A stretch of DNA of 64,000 bases from NCEH01 sp043195135 (GTDB lineage Bacteria > Pseudomonadota > Alphaproteobacteria > Rhizobiales > Xanthobacteraceae), in NCBI RefSeq assembly GCF_043195135.1, contig NZ_JBAFWP010000012.1, one strand, 5' to 3'. Below are positions 30,377-38,700 of this stretch, piece after piece; positions within the stretch are counted from its first letter, which is position 1, and every line of letters begins with the position of its first letter. The notes beneath the pieces are model-generated. The model had not been told where the DNA came from. It did no database searches and worked only from the letters and a program-made list of their open reading frames with translations. Both the position numbers and the translations under genes were made by a program.

Positions 30377-30478
30377 GGGCGCCTGGGCAGAAGGCGCGCC
30401 TGCGCGGAAGGGGCGCCTGGGTAGAAGGGGCGCCTGCGCGGAAGCGGAACTTGCGCGGAAGGGGCGCGCGTGCGGCGC
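30377..30478. repeat. Six-unit 17-bp tandem repeat between dnaN and recF
   Basis: Six consecutive 17-base units run from 30377 to 30478 (unit starts 30377, 30394, 30411, 30428, 30445, 30462) with consensus GGGCGCCTGSGYRGAAG. Units 1 and 3 differ by one base; units 2 and 4 differ by one base; unit 5 has diverged in its first half and unit 6 in its second half. There are no spacers, so it is a minisatellite rather than a CRISPR. It fills most of the dnaN-recF gap. Confidence 0.9.
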
Positions 30479-30496
30479 ACCCCGCTCCGCCCGGGA

Positions 30497-31621
30497 TCAC
30501 ACCCGCATGGGCATGAGCACGTAGAGCGCATCCGTCTTGGTGCTGTCGCGCACCAGCGTGGGCGAGCCGGAATCGGCGAGCTTCAATTCCGCCGTGTCGC
30601 CTTCGAGCTGGGCCGTGATGTCCAGCAGATAGCGGCTGTTGAAGCCGATATCGAGCGGCTCGGCGGCATAGTCCACTTCCAGCTCCTCGGTGGCGCTGCC
30701 GGAATCCGGATTGGTCACGGAAAGCACGAGCTTGCCGTCGTTGAGCGAGAGCTTCACCGCGCGGCCGCGCTCGCTCGATACGGTGGACACGCGGTCCACG
30801 GCGGCGGCGAAATCGGCCTTATCCACCAGCAGCACCTTGTCGTTGCCGGCGGGGATGACGCGGTTGTAGTCCGGGAACGTGCCGTCGATCAGCTTGGAGG
30901 TCAGGACGATGGCCCCCACCGCCACGCGGATCTTGGTGGTGGAGAGCGAGACGGTGACTTCCGCGTCCTTGTCCTCCAGCAGCTTCTGCACCTCGGCCAC
31001 GGTCTTGCGGGGCACGATGATGCCCGGCATGCCGGCGGCGCCCTCCGGCGCTTCCAGCTCGGCCTGGGCGAGGCGGTGCCCGTCGGTCGCGACGGCGCGC
31101 AAGGTTGCCTTGCCGGCGCCCTTGCCCTCGGCCACGTGCAGGAAGATGCCGTTCAGATAATAGCGCGTCTCCTCGGTGGAGATGGCGAACTGGGTCTTGT
31201 CCACCAGACGGCGGAACTCGGCGCCCTTCAGCTTGAAGGCATGGGTGAATTCACCGGCGGCGAGATCGGGAAAATCTTCCTGCGGCAGGGTTTGCAGGGT
31301 GAAGCGGGCGCGGCCGGCACGCACCGCGAGGGTGCCGCGATCGCCGCTGGATTCCAGCAGCACCTGCGCGCCCTCCGGCAGCTTGCGCACGATGTCGTAG
31401 ACGACATGGGCCGGCACCGTGGTGGCCCCTTCCTGGTCCACCTGGGCCGGGACGGTTTCAACCACCTCCAGATCGAGGTCGGTGGCCTTCAGCTCCAGCC
31501 CCGACGCGCCGGTGCGGATGAGCACATTGGCCAGGATCGGAATCGTGTTGCGGCGTTCGACGACGCGATGGACGTGGCTGAGCGATTTGAGAAGCTCGGC
31601 GCGTTCGACGGTGACCTTCAT
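30497..31621 (-). CDS. dnaN: DNA polymerase III beta subunit (sliding clamp)
   Basis: The ring-shaped processivity clamp of the replicative polymerase. The 374 residues hold three clamp domains and the hallmark C-terminus V-L-M-P-M-R-V, with domain blocks such as M-K-V-T-V-E-R at the start, R-R-N-T-I-P-I-L-A-N-V-L in domain 1 and T-D-G-H-R-L-A in domain 2. Length and order match the Hyphomicrobiales orthologues. It lies 301 bp after dnaA on the same strand and is followed by the repeat array and recF. Confidence 0.97.
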   Translation of the reverse strand: MKVTVERAELLKSLSHVHRVVERRNTIPILANVLIRTGASGLELKATDLDLEVVETVPAQVDQEGATTVPAHVVYDIVRKLPEGAQVLLESSGDRGTLAVRAGRARFTLQTLPQEDFPDLAAGEFTHAFKLKGAEFRRLVDKTQFAISTEETRYYLNGIFLHVAEGKGAGKATLRAVATDGHRLAQAELEAPEGAAGMPGIIVPRKTVAEVQKLLEDKDAEVTVSLSTTKIRVAVGAIVLTSKLIDGTFPDYNRVIPAGNDKVLLVDKADFAAAVDRVSTVSSERGRAVKLSLNDGKLVLSVTNPDSGSATEELEVDYAAEPLDIGFNSRYLLDITAQLEGDTAELKLADSGSPTLVRDSTKTDALYVLMPMRV

Positions 31622-31922
31622 TGGCCCGGACCCGTAACTCTCGTGCGGGGAAACTAAGCACGCCCTGGCTGGCGCCAGTGCGGCCCGCGACCGGATCGTT
31701 CACAACGAACCCGTGGGCCGCAGACATTGCCGCCCGCGCTGCACCAAAGCAAGGGCATCTGGCCGCTTTTTCCCCGTTGCCGACGTGGAAGGCGGGCAAT
31801 TCCCGCCTGGCGCGCACCGCGCGTGGCCCTCAAGGCCTCGCTTCGGGTGCACGGAATGGATTTTTCGCACCCGATCGGGCGCGGGGCGCGAGGGGCAGGG
31901 GGAAACCCTTGCCCGGCGGTCC
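31622..31922. other. 301-bp dnaA-dnaN intergenic region
   Basis: GC-rich and without a plausible gene. No T-tract terminator was found after dnaA, so read-through from dnaA into dnaN is possible, though dnaN may have its own promoter here. No DnaA consensus boxes were seen. Confidence 0.5.
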
Positions 31923-33389
31923 TCACTCGTTGACGAGCTTCTTCAGCGCCTCGATCTCCTCGGCGAGGGCGCGATCGGTGGCGATCAGGCCGTCGATCTT
32001 GCGCACCGCGTGCAGAACCGTGGTGTGATCGCGCCCGCCGAAGCGGCGGCCGATTTCCGGCAGCGAGCGCAGGGTCAGCGTCTTGGCCAGATACATGGCG
32101 ATCTGGCGCGGCTTGACCACATTGGCGGTGCGCCGCTGGGACAGAAGATCGGCCCGCGAGACATTATAGTGCTTGGCCACGACGCGCAGAATCTCATCCA
32201 CCCGCACGCGCTTGGGATCGCATGGGCGCACGAGGTCGCGCACCGCGTTTTCGGCCATTTCCATGGTCACGGGCTCGCCCGTGAGCTTGTTGAAGGCGAG
32301 CAGCTTGTTGAGCGCGCCGTCCAGGTCGCGCCCGCTCTGGCCCACGGTGCGAGCGAGCAGCTCGAGCACATTGGCGGGCACGGAGAAGCCGCGATGCTGC
32401 TCGGCGAGGGCCGAGGAGCGGGTCTTGAGGATCTGGAGGCGCAGTTCCTCCTCCAGCTGGCCGAGCTCCACCACGAGGCCGCCGGCAAGGCGCGAGCGGA
32501 CCCGGTCGTCGAGCGCGTCCAGCTCCGACGGCGGCCGGTCGGCGGCGACCACCACCTGCCGCCCGGCATCCATCAGGGCGTTGAGCGTATGGCAGAATTC
32601 CTGCTGCATATTCTTGCCGGTGAGGAATTGCAGGTCGTCGATCACCAGGGTGTCGATGGACCGCAGCGCATCCTTGAAGGCGATGGCGGCATGGGTCTTC
32701 AGCGCGGCGACGAAGCCGTACATGAAGCGCTCGGCGGTGAGATAGACCACGCGCCGTCCGCGGCTCGCGCCGGCCCAGGCCACCGCCTGGAGAAGGTGGG
32801 TCTTGCCGAGGCCCACGGCGGCATGGAGATAGAGCGGGTTGAAGATCGGGCCGGCGCCGGGCACGGCCTCCGCCACCTGGCGGGCGGCGGCATGGGCAAG
32901 CGTGTTGGACTTGCCCAGCACGAAGGTCTCGAACGTCAGGCGGGCATCGAGCGGCGAGCCCGCGCCCACGTCGGCCGGCATGGCGGTGGCGGCGACAGCC
33001 TGGGGGCGCGGCTCGGCGGCGCGCTCGACCACGACTTCGCGATGCTCATTGGCGGCCTTCAGCGGAATGGCGCGGGCGACGGCGGAGCGCACGGAGAGCT
33101 CCACCTTGCGGGCGGTGCCGCTTTCCTCCTGCCACAGCTCGGCGAGGCGCTCGACATAATGGTCCTGAATCCAGGCCTTCAGAAAGCGCGTGGGCACCGA
33201 GAGATGCACGCGGTCCGCGACCCGGTCCAGCTCGATGCGGGCGAACCAGCTGGTATAGGATTCCTCGCCGATCTCCTCGCGCAGGCGCTGGCGAACCCGG
33301 TCCCATTGCTGCGCGCAGAAATCCGCTGCCGAGGGCGCGGTCATAGTGGGGCGAAACTGCGCGACATCCACGGTTTCCGGTTTCAACAT
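31923..33389 (-). CDS. dnaA: Chromosomal replication initiator protein DnaA
   Basis: The AAA+ initiator that opens the origin and also acts as transcription factor. The 488 residues show domain I (W-D-R-V-R-Q-R-L-R-E-E near the start), a linker, the ATPase domain with Walker A G-L-G-K-T-H-L-L-Q-A-V and Walker B V-I-D-D-L-Q-F, and the C-terminal DNA-binding domain with R-F-G-G-R-D-H-T-T-V-L-H-A-V. All initiator motifs are present. The gene opens the dnaA-dnaN-recF cluster and is preceded by a 1.2 kb non-coding AT-rich region, beyond which lies rpsT, a common alphaproteobacterial arrangement. Confidence 0.97.
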   Translation of the reverse strand: MLKPETVDVAQFRPTMTAPSAADFCAQQWDRVRQRLREEIGEESYTSWFARIELDRVADRVHLSVPTRFLKAWIQDHYVERLAELWQEESGTARKVELSVRSAVARAIPLKAANEHREVVVERAAEPRPQAVAATAMPADVGAGSPLDARLTFETFVLGKSNTLAHAAARQVAEAVPGAGPIFNPLYLHAAVGLGKTHLLQAVAWAGASRGRRVVYLTAERFMYGFVAALKTHAAIAFKDALRSIDTLVIDDLQFLTGKNMQQEFCHTLNALMDAGRQVVVAADRPPSELDALDDRVRSRLAGGLVVELGQLEEELRLQILKTRSSALAEQHRGFSVPANVLELLARTVGQSGRDLDGALNKLLAFNKLTGEPVTMEMAENAVRDLVRPCDPKRVRVDEILRVVAKHYNVSRADLLSQRRTANVVKPRQIAMYLAKTLTLRSLPEIGRRFGGRDHTTVLHAVRKIDGLIATDRALAEEIEALKKLVNE

Positions 33390-34115
33390 GAGGGTCTTTC
33401 CCGCCCGGGGCGGGTCCCTGGTTGCGACGCGGAGAGCGTTCGCGCCGGCGACGGCGCGTCTCCAAGTCCAAGTGAATGAGTAAGGTGAAGGTGAAGCGAC
33501 GAAAGAGGGCTAGGCCCGAGGTTTCGTCACGAGGGCGCCCGGCGGGCGGGGTCCTCGACGGCGCGATCACGGAGCCGCTCATCCCGGTCGCGGCCGACGG
33601 TCCCGAAGGCCTGTTCGCGACGAAAATGAAGTGCGTCTTCGCTAGGTCTAGCGCCTGAGAGAGAAGTCATAGCCGCCCCATTCGCCGTCGAACAAAACGT
33701 TCTCCGGTTCTCCAATAAATAGAATAGTTTTTTGTTTATTTCTCTGTCCCAGATCAATCAAAGGATCAAAGACAGACTATCCCAAAAACCGGAACAATAC
33801 GCAGGTGAAATGTACACGCAGCGCGGGAGGGGAGGTGAGACGCTAACGCACATAATACACCCTCCCTCCATCCACGAAGAGTCGTGAAACCGCTGCTCTA
33901 TTGATGATTTCCTCGGGATGTCCCTCAGAGGTGAGATTGAACATACACAGCGTGTGGGGAGGGTGCAACGGCTTTCCCGGTCGCACTTCAATCCGGTGGA
34001 AATCGGGTGACAAACACATTTCTCCCGATGCTTTAGTTCAGCCGGCAAACCTCTGACTCGACTGCGAGATTCGCAATCCTTAACGGTTCGGGAGGCGGTC
34101 CTAGGATTCAAATCA

Positions 34116-34162
34116 AGAAGTATTTTTATACCTCTGGATGAGGCTCCCGCAGAGGTACTTCT
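34116..34162. other. Compound hairpin in the dnaA-rpsT gap
   Basis: A perfect 8-bp stem TACCTCTG (34129-34136) with CAGAGGTA (34150-34157) is extended by AGAAG (34116-34120) with CTTCT (34158-34162), leaving an 8-base AT bulge on one side. It has no T-tract and lies far from both genes, so it is not an obvious terminator. Confidence 0.6.
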
Positions 34163-34488
34163 CGGCTTGGCCCGTAACCCGTTAAGTCTCATAAGTTTTT
34201 CCTGATCGGTCGGGACCCTCGGCCAAACCCCACCCGGAAGGGCGTCGGCTTGACCTCGCTCCGGTTAGCGGCTAGGCGCCGCCCGGGGCAAGAATCGAGG
34301 GCCTTTTCGCGGGAAAATCGCCGGCGAGCCTTCGTCGGCTAAAGCGGGCGCCAGGTCCGGTGCCAAGTCCGGCGCGGGGCCCCGGTGCGGGGTCCGCACG
34401 CCCGCCGTTCGGCGCGGGAGGGCGCGCGGCGCACGGGGGAACCCGGTCCGCCCGCCGTGCGTCTGCGCCTTCGCGGCGCGGCTTCAAA

Positions 34489-34513
34489 ATAAAAAAGCCC
34501 GGCAATGCCGGGC
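34489..34513 (-). terminator. Rho-independent terminator of rpsT
   Basis: Read on the minus strand, a 7-bp GC stem (34497-34503 with 34507-34513, three-base loop) is followed by TTTTTT and further T/A bases. It lies 57 bases after the rpsT stop codon and insulates the dnaA upstream region from rpsT transcription. Confidence 0.9.
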
Positions 34514-34569
34514 CATTCTATTGCTAAGCTTAGCCGCGGCGCGACGGGCACCGCGATCTTCAGCTCAGA

Positions 34570-34836
34570 TCACGCGCTCAGCTTGCTGACGCGGGCCGCG
34601 AGGCGGGAAACCTTGCGGGAGGCGGTGTTCTTGTGAAGAACACCCTTGGTCACCGCCCGCATGATCTCGGGCTCGGCAGCCTTGAAAGCCGCGCTGGCGG
34701 CCGTTGCATCGCCCGTCGCGAGGGCGTCTTCCAGCTTGCGCAGAAAGGTGCGGACGCGCGAGCGGCGGTTCCGGTTAACCTCAGTGCGACGCTCGATCTT
34801 CCGCGCCGCCTTTTTGGCGGAGGGCGTATTGGCCAT
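34570..34836 (-). CDS. rpsT: 30S ribosomal protein S20
   Basis: An 88-residue, very basic helical protein that binds 16S rRNA early in small-subunit assembly. The sequence starts M-A-N-T-P-S-A-K-K-A and contains R-K-I-E-R-R, R-S-R-V-R-T-F and the late block G-V-L-H-K-N-T-A-S-R-K-V-S-R-L, all diagnostic of S20. GAGGA lies six bases upstream of the ATG, and a strong terminator follows. The gene is a common landmark beside dnaA in Alphaproteobacteria. Confidence 0.97.
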   Translation of the reverse strand: MANTPSAKKAARKIERRTEVNRNRRSRVRTFLRKLEDALATGDATAASAAFKAAEPEIMRAVTKGVLHKNTASRKVSRLAARVSKLSA

Positions 34837-35177
34837 CGGCCGTCCTCTATCACGTTATCGCACGCAAACCGTGGCCAATGCGGCCCATTTGCGCTGCGTC
34901 TGAATGGCTGAACACGCCGGCAACCTCGGTCGCCAGCGAAGTGTCGGCGCTTATAGGAGCAGGATGGCCGGCAGTCAACTCCAGATCCATCCGTCATGCC
35001 AAAGCCGCGCCGATTTGATCCCGCTAAAGGCCGCCATGCCGGATCTTTCCGCTCAATGCCGGTCGTGAGGCTTGCGTCGGCAAGCGTGGTCTACAAAATA
35101 CAGACGCGCGGAGCGCGGGCGGCATCGCCGCCCTGCGGGCCCGCGCCACCGCACGAAACTCTTTCGGAGGAATGACC
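34837..35177. other. 341-bp divergent promoter region of rpsT and a hypothetical gene
   Basis: Contains the rpsT promoter on the minus strand and presumably that of the hypothetical gene starting at 35178. No additional gene, repeat or terminator was recognised. Confidence 0.5.
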
Positions 35178-35564
35178 ATGGTCGCATCCGGCACCGCTGC
35201 CAATATCCCCCCGCGCAAGCACCCGCCCGAGACCGCCGTCTCGGATTTCCTGGTGACGCTGAATGCGCTGCTGAAGGACAGCCAATATACCGCCCTTTCC
35301 GAAGCGTTCGTTGCCTTCGCGAAGACCCATCCGGGCCTGGACTTCTTCATCGAGGAAGCGATTCCCGCCCGGGTCGCGGACCATGTGCTGAGCAAGACCG
35401 GCGCCGCGTCCGCCTTCACGACCTTCACGCTGCAAAATCCCAATTGGGCAGTGGACCTCCAGCGTTCCGCGCTCGATCCGCAGGCTTTCACCCGGATGAT
35501 CACCGACATCGAGGCCAAGGTGGCTGCGCTCGCCGCCGCCAAGGCCCCGAAGGCGCCGGCCTGA
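35178..35564 (+). CDS. Conserved-looking hypothetical protein
   Basis: I do not recognise this 128-residue protein. It has no signal peptide or membrane segment and looks soluble and mainly helical. Distinct blocks are S-D-F-L-V-T-L-N-A-L-L-K-D-S, H-P-G-L-D-F-F-I-E-E-A-I-P and N-P-N-W-A-V-D-L; the last 12 residues are Ala/Lys/Pro-rich. Coding is supported by a GGAGG seven bases before the ATG at 35178 (an ATG at 35172 sits too close to it) and by even amino-acid composition unlike the shadow frames. It lies alone between rpsT and the NDUFA9-like gene, on the same strand as the trp cluster. Confidence 0.7.
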   Translation: MVASGTAANIPPRKHPPETAVSDFLVTLNALLKDSQYTALSEAFVAFAKTHPGLDFFIEEAIPARVADHVLSKTGAASAFTTFTLQNPNWAVDLQRSALDPQAFTRMITDIEAKVAALAAAKAPKAPA

Positions 35565-35742
35565 TCGGCGCGCCGTTCCGAATCCTGGTTGCGCGGAGCG
35601 CCCCAACCGGCGGTCCGCGCCCGAAGGGGGACGAACTGTCCCGCGACGCCGAGGCAACTGGACGAGGCCCCGCGCAATCGCGTATGTCACGCACAAACCT
35701 ATAGAGCAGGTCGCGGCGTGCGCGCGAGCCGGAGGAATAGGC

Positions 35743-36735
35743 ATGAGCGAAGTGACGGTGGCCGATCGGCCCGTGACGGATAGCCTGGTGACGGTGTTCG
35801 GCGGTTCCGGCTTTCTCGGCCGTTATGTGGTGCGCGCCCTGGCCCGCCGCGGCTATCGCATTCGCGTGGCGGTGCGGCGGCCCGATCTTGCGAATTTCCT
35901 GCTCCCTTATGGCTATGTGGGCCAGATCCAGCTGGTGCAGGCCAATGTGCGCTTCGCCGATTCGGTGCGCCGGGCGGTGCAGGAGTCCGACATCGTTGTG
36001 AATCTCGTGGGCGTGCTGGCCCCGCGCGGCCGCCAGAGCTTCGACGCGGTGCATGTCTATGGTGCCCGCGCCATCGCCACCGCCGCCGCCGAGGTGGGCG
36101 CGCGGGTGGTGCATGTCTCGGCCATCGGCGCCGATTCGTCGGCGACCGCCGCTTATGCCCGCACCAAGGGTCTGGGCGAGGAGGCGGTGCGCGCCGCCGT
36201 GCCGGACAGCATCATTCTGCGCCCCTCGCTGGTGTTCGGCCCGGAGGACGACTTCTTCAACCGTTTCGCCGCGATGACCCGCTTCGCCTTCGCCCTGCCG
36301 TTGATCGGCGGCGGCAAGACGCGCTTCCAGCCGGTGTTCGTGGCGGACGTGGCCGCCGCCGTCGAGCGGGCGGTGGACGGCAAGGCGAAAGCCGCCACGA
36401 CGTACGAACTCGGCGGGCCGGAAGTGCGCACCTTCCGCGAGCTGATGGAATTGCTGCTGCGGGAAATCGGCAGCCATCGCATCCTGATGGACCTGCCGTT
36501 CGGCGTGGCGGACCTGATGGCCCGCGTGCTCGGCTGGGTGCCGGGCGGCAGCGCGCTGCTCACCCGCGACCAGGTGGCGATGCTGCATTTCGACAATGTG
36601 GTGTCCGACGCCGCGGTCGCGGAACACCGCACCATCCAGGATCTCGGCATCCTGCCCGCCGCCATGGCGAGTGTGCTGCCGAGCTATCTTTGGCGATTCC
36701 GCAAGGCGGGGCAGTTCACCCGCATCGAGACCTGA
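35743..36735 (+). CDS. NDUFA9-like NAD(P)-binding protein (complex I-associated SDR)
   Basis: A 330-residue atypical short-chain dehydrogenase. It has the Rossmann motif G-G-S-G-F-L-G-R-Y-V near residue 20, the middle block V-V-H-V-S-A-I-G-A-D and A-R-T-K-G-L-G-E-E, then R-P-S-L-V-F-G-P-E-D-D-F-F-N-R-F, which is typical of the NDUFA9 group. The usual catalytic Tyr-x-x-x-Lys is Y-A-R-T-K here. NDUFA9 is an accessory subunit of complex I in mitochondria; bacterial homologues are linked to quinone metabolism or complex I by similarity only. GGAGGA precedes the ATG by six bases. It lies 52 bp upstream of trpF and may share its transcript. Confidence 0.88.
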   Translation: MSEVTVADRPVTDSLVTVFGGSGFLGRYVVRALARRGYRIRVAVRRPDLANFLLPYGYVGQIQLVQANVRFADSVRRAVQESDIVVNLVGVLAPRGRQSFDAVHVYGARAIATAAAEVGARVVHVSAIGADSSATAAYARTKGLGEEAVRAAVPDSIILRPSLVFGPEDDFFNRFAAMTRFAFALPLIGGGKTRFQPVFVADVAAAVERAVDGKAKAATTYELGGPEVRTFRELMELLLREIGSHRILMDLPFGVADLMARVLGWVPGGSALLTRDQVAMLHFDNVVSDAAVAEHRTIQDLGILPAAMASVLPSYLWRFRKAGQFTRIET

Positions 36736-36787
36736 GGCGGATCTGAAACAAGACAAGGTGCGGCGCGGTGCGCCCGACGGTGGTGAG

Positions 36788-37492
36788 ATGGGCGCGTTGG
36801 TTGCGGATGGGCCGAGGCCGGGCATCGAGGTGAAGATCTGCGGCGTCAACAGCGCCGCCGCCCTCGACGCGACGCTGGAGGCCGGCGCCGATCTCGTCGG
36901 GTTTGTGCATTTCGCCAGGAGCCCGCGCCATCTCCATTTGTCCGATGCCGCCGCGCTCTCCGCCCAGGTCAACGGCCGCGCCCTGAAGGTGGCGCTGCTG
37001 GTCGATCCGGACGACGCCCTGCTCGGCGACATCCTGGAAGCGGTGAAGCCGGATATCCTCCAATTGCACGGGCGCGAGACGGCCGAGCGGGTCGCGGAAA
37101 TCCGCGCGCGCTTCGGCCTGCCGGTGATGAAGGCGCTCAGCATCGCCCGTGCCGCCGATCTCGATGTCGTCCCTGCCTATGCGGCGGTATCGGACCGCCT
37201 GCTGTTCGATGCCAAGCCCGCCCCGGACGATCTTTTGCCCGGCGGCAACGGCCGGGTGTTCGACTGGTCCGTGCTCGACGGCCTTGACCCCGGTCGCCCG
37301 ATCATGCTTTCGGGTGGTCTGGACCCGGACAATGTGGCGCAGGCGATCGCCCGTGTGCGGGTCGACGGCGTCGATGTCTCCTCCGGCGTTGAAACCGCGC
37401 CGGGCGTGAAATCGGCGGAAAAGATCTTTGCCTTCGTCCGCGCCGCGCGCGCGGCGTCCCTTGCCTCCAGGGTGGAAAGTCAAGCCAAGTGA
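36788..37492 (+). CDS. trpF: Phosphoribosylanthranilate isomerase
   Basis: A TIM-barrel enzyme of tryptophan synthesis, converting phosphoribosylanthranilate to its carboxyphenylamino-deoxyribulose phosphate. The 234 residues start close to V-K-I-C-G-V-N with the catalytic Cys, and include G-F-V-H-F-A-R-S-P-R, L-Q-L-H-G-R-E and the phosphate loop L-S-G-G-L-D-P-D-N-V plus D-V-S-S-G-V-E-T-A-P-G-V-K. I chose the ATG at 36788, which is the closest to the conserved core. The stop overlaps the GTG start of trpB (GTGA), indicating translational coupling. Confidence 0.94.
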   Translation: MGALVADGPRPGIEVKICGVNSAAALDATLEAGADLVGFVHFARSPRHLHLSDAAALSAQVNGRALKVALLVDPDDALLGDILEAVKPDILQLHGRETAERVAEIRARFGLPVMKALSIARAADLDVVPAYAAVSDRLLFDAKPAPDDLLPGGNGRVFDWSVLDGLDPGRPIMLSGGLDPDNVAQAIARVRVDGVDVSSGVETAPGVKSAEKIFAFVRAARAASLASRVESQAK

Positions 37493-38700
37493 CTGCGTTG
37501 AATTCCTATCGCACCGGCCCGGACGAGCGCGGTCATTTCGGCATCCATGGCGGGCGTTTCGTCGCCGAGACCCTGATGCCCGCGGTGCTGGAGCTGCAGG
37601 CCGCCTATGAGGCGGCCAAGGTCGATCCCGCCTTCAAGGCCGAGATGGACGGCTTTCTCACCCATTATGTGGGGCGGCCCTCGCCGCTCTATTTCGCCGA
37701 GCGCCTCACCGCGCATCTCGGCGGCGCGAAAATCTATCTCAAGCGCGAGGAGCTGAACCACACCGGCTCCCACAAGGTGAACAACGTCCTCGGCCAGATC
37801 CTGCTCGCCCGCCGCATGGGCAAGAAGCGCATCATCGCGGAGACCGGTGCCGGCCAGCACGGCGTGGCGACGGCGACGCTGTGCGCCCGCTTCGGCCTGG
37901 AGTGCGTGGTCTATATGGGCGCGGTGGACGTGGAGCGGCAGAAGCCGAACGTGTTCCGCATGAACATGCTGGGCGCGAGCGTGGTGCCGGTGCAATCGGG
38001 CACGCGCACGCTGAAGGATGCCATGAACGAGGCGCTGCGCGACTGGGTCACCAACGTGCACGACACCTTCTATTGCATCGGCACGGTGGCGGGTCCTCAC
38101 CCCTATCCGGCCATGGTGCGCGACTTCCAGTCGATCATCGGCATCGAGGCGCGGGCGCAGATCCAGGAGATGGAAGGCCGCCTGCCGGATTCCCTGATCG
38201 CGGCGGTGGGCGGCGGCTCCAACGCCATCGGCCTGTTCCACGCCTTTCTCGATGATCCCGATGTGGAGATCTACGGCGTCGAGGCGGCGGGCCATGGCAT
38301 TTCCAGCGGCCAGCATGCGGCCGCCATCATCGGCGGTCGGCCGGGCGTGCTGCACGGCAATCGCACCTATCTGCTGATGGACGACGACGGGCAGATCAAG
38401 GATGCCCATTCCATCTCTGCCGGCCTGGATTATCCCGGGATCGGGCCCGAGCATGCCTGGCTGCATGATATCGGCCGGGTGAAATATATTCCCTGCACCG
38501 ATGCCGAGGCGCTTGAAGGCTTCATGCTGCTGTCGAAGCAGGAAGGCATCATCCCGGCGCTGGAATGCGCGCATGCCGTCGCCAAGGTGATGGAAATCGC
38601 GCCCACCAAGCCGAAGGATCATGTCATGATCGTCAATCTGTCGGGCCGCGGCGACAAGGACATCTTTGCCGTGGCGGAGCTTCTGGGGGGCCAGATATGA
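37489..38700 (+). CDS. trpB: Tryptophan synthase beta chain
   Basis: The PLP enzyme that condenses indole with serine. The 403 residues carry the PLP lysine in N-H-T-G-S-H-K-V-N-N (about residue 89), the E-T-G-A-G-Q-H-G-V-A block and the phosphate-binding G-G-G-S-N-A-I-G. It starts with GTG overlapping the trpF stop; the conserved N-terminus N-S-Y-R-T-G-P-D-E-R-G-H-F-G follows immediately. Its own stop overlaps the ATG of a small exported-protein gene (ATGA), which separates trpB from trpA. It works as an alpha2beta2 complex with TrpA. Confidence 0.97.
   Translation: MTALNSYRTGPDERGHFGIHGGRFVAETLMPAVLELQAAYEAAKVDPAFKAEMDGFLTHYVGRPSPLYFAERLTAHLGGAKIYLKREELNHTGSHKVNNVLGQILLARRMGKKRIIAETGAGQHGVATATLCARFGLECVVYMGAVDVERQKPNVFRMNMLGASVVPVQSGTRTLKDAMNEALRDWVTNVHDTFYCIGTVAGPHPYPAMVRDFQSIIGIEARAQIQEMEGRLPDSLIAAVGGGSNAIGLFHAFLDDPDVEIYGVEAAGHGISSGQHAAAIIGGRPGVLHGNRTYLLMDDDGQIKDAHSISAGLDYPGIGPEHAWLHDIGRVKYIPCTDAEALEGFMLLSKQEGIIPALECAHAVAKVMEIAPTKPKDHVMIVNLSGRGDKDIFAVAELLGGQI

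Larger units (their letters stand above)
33390..34569. other. dnaA upstream region with AT-rich core (candidate origin or regulatory region)
   Basis: A 1180-bp gap between dnaA and rpsT without a convincing gene. The core (about 33660-34200) is strikingly AT-rich for this genome: the 60 bases from 33721 hold only 19 G or C. It carries four GANTC methylation sites (33879, 34055, 34068, 34105) and a long hairpin at 34116-34162. I found no perfect TTATCCACA-type DnaA box on either strand; the nearest is TGTGGGGAG near 33954. In several Alphaproteobacteria oriC lies by hemE rather than dnaA, so calling this the origin would be premature. It certainly holds the dnaA promoter. Confidence 0.45.

Noticed and set aside
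30377..30478. A CRISPR array between dnaN and recF
   Set aside because: Units are directly adjacent without spacers, only 17 bases long, and no cas gene is present; it is a tandem repeat.
33884..33893. A second parS site near dnaA (CGTGAAAC)
   Set aside because: Only the right half matches; the left half is unrelated to TGTTTCAC.
34080..34185. CtrA binding sites (TTAA-N7-TTAA) in the dnaA-rpsT gap
   Set aside because: TTAA occurs at 34080 and 34182 but never with seven-base spacing, so no full site exists.
33758..34192. A 144-residue minus-strand frame in the AT-rich region upstream of dnaA
   Set aside because: No ribosome site, many Cys and Ser without pattern, and no domain; judged a chance frame.
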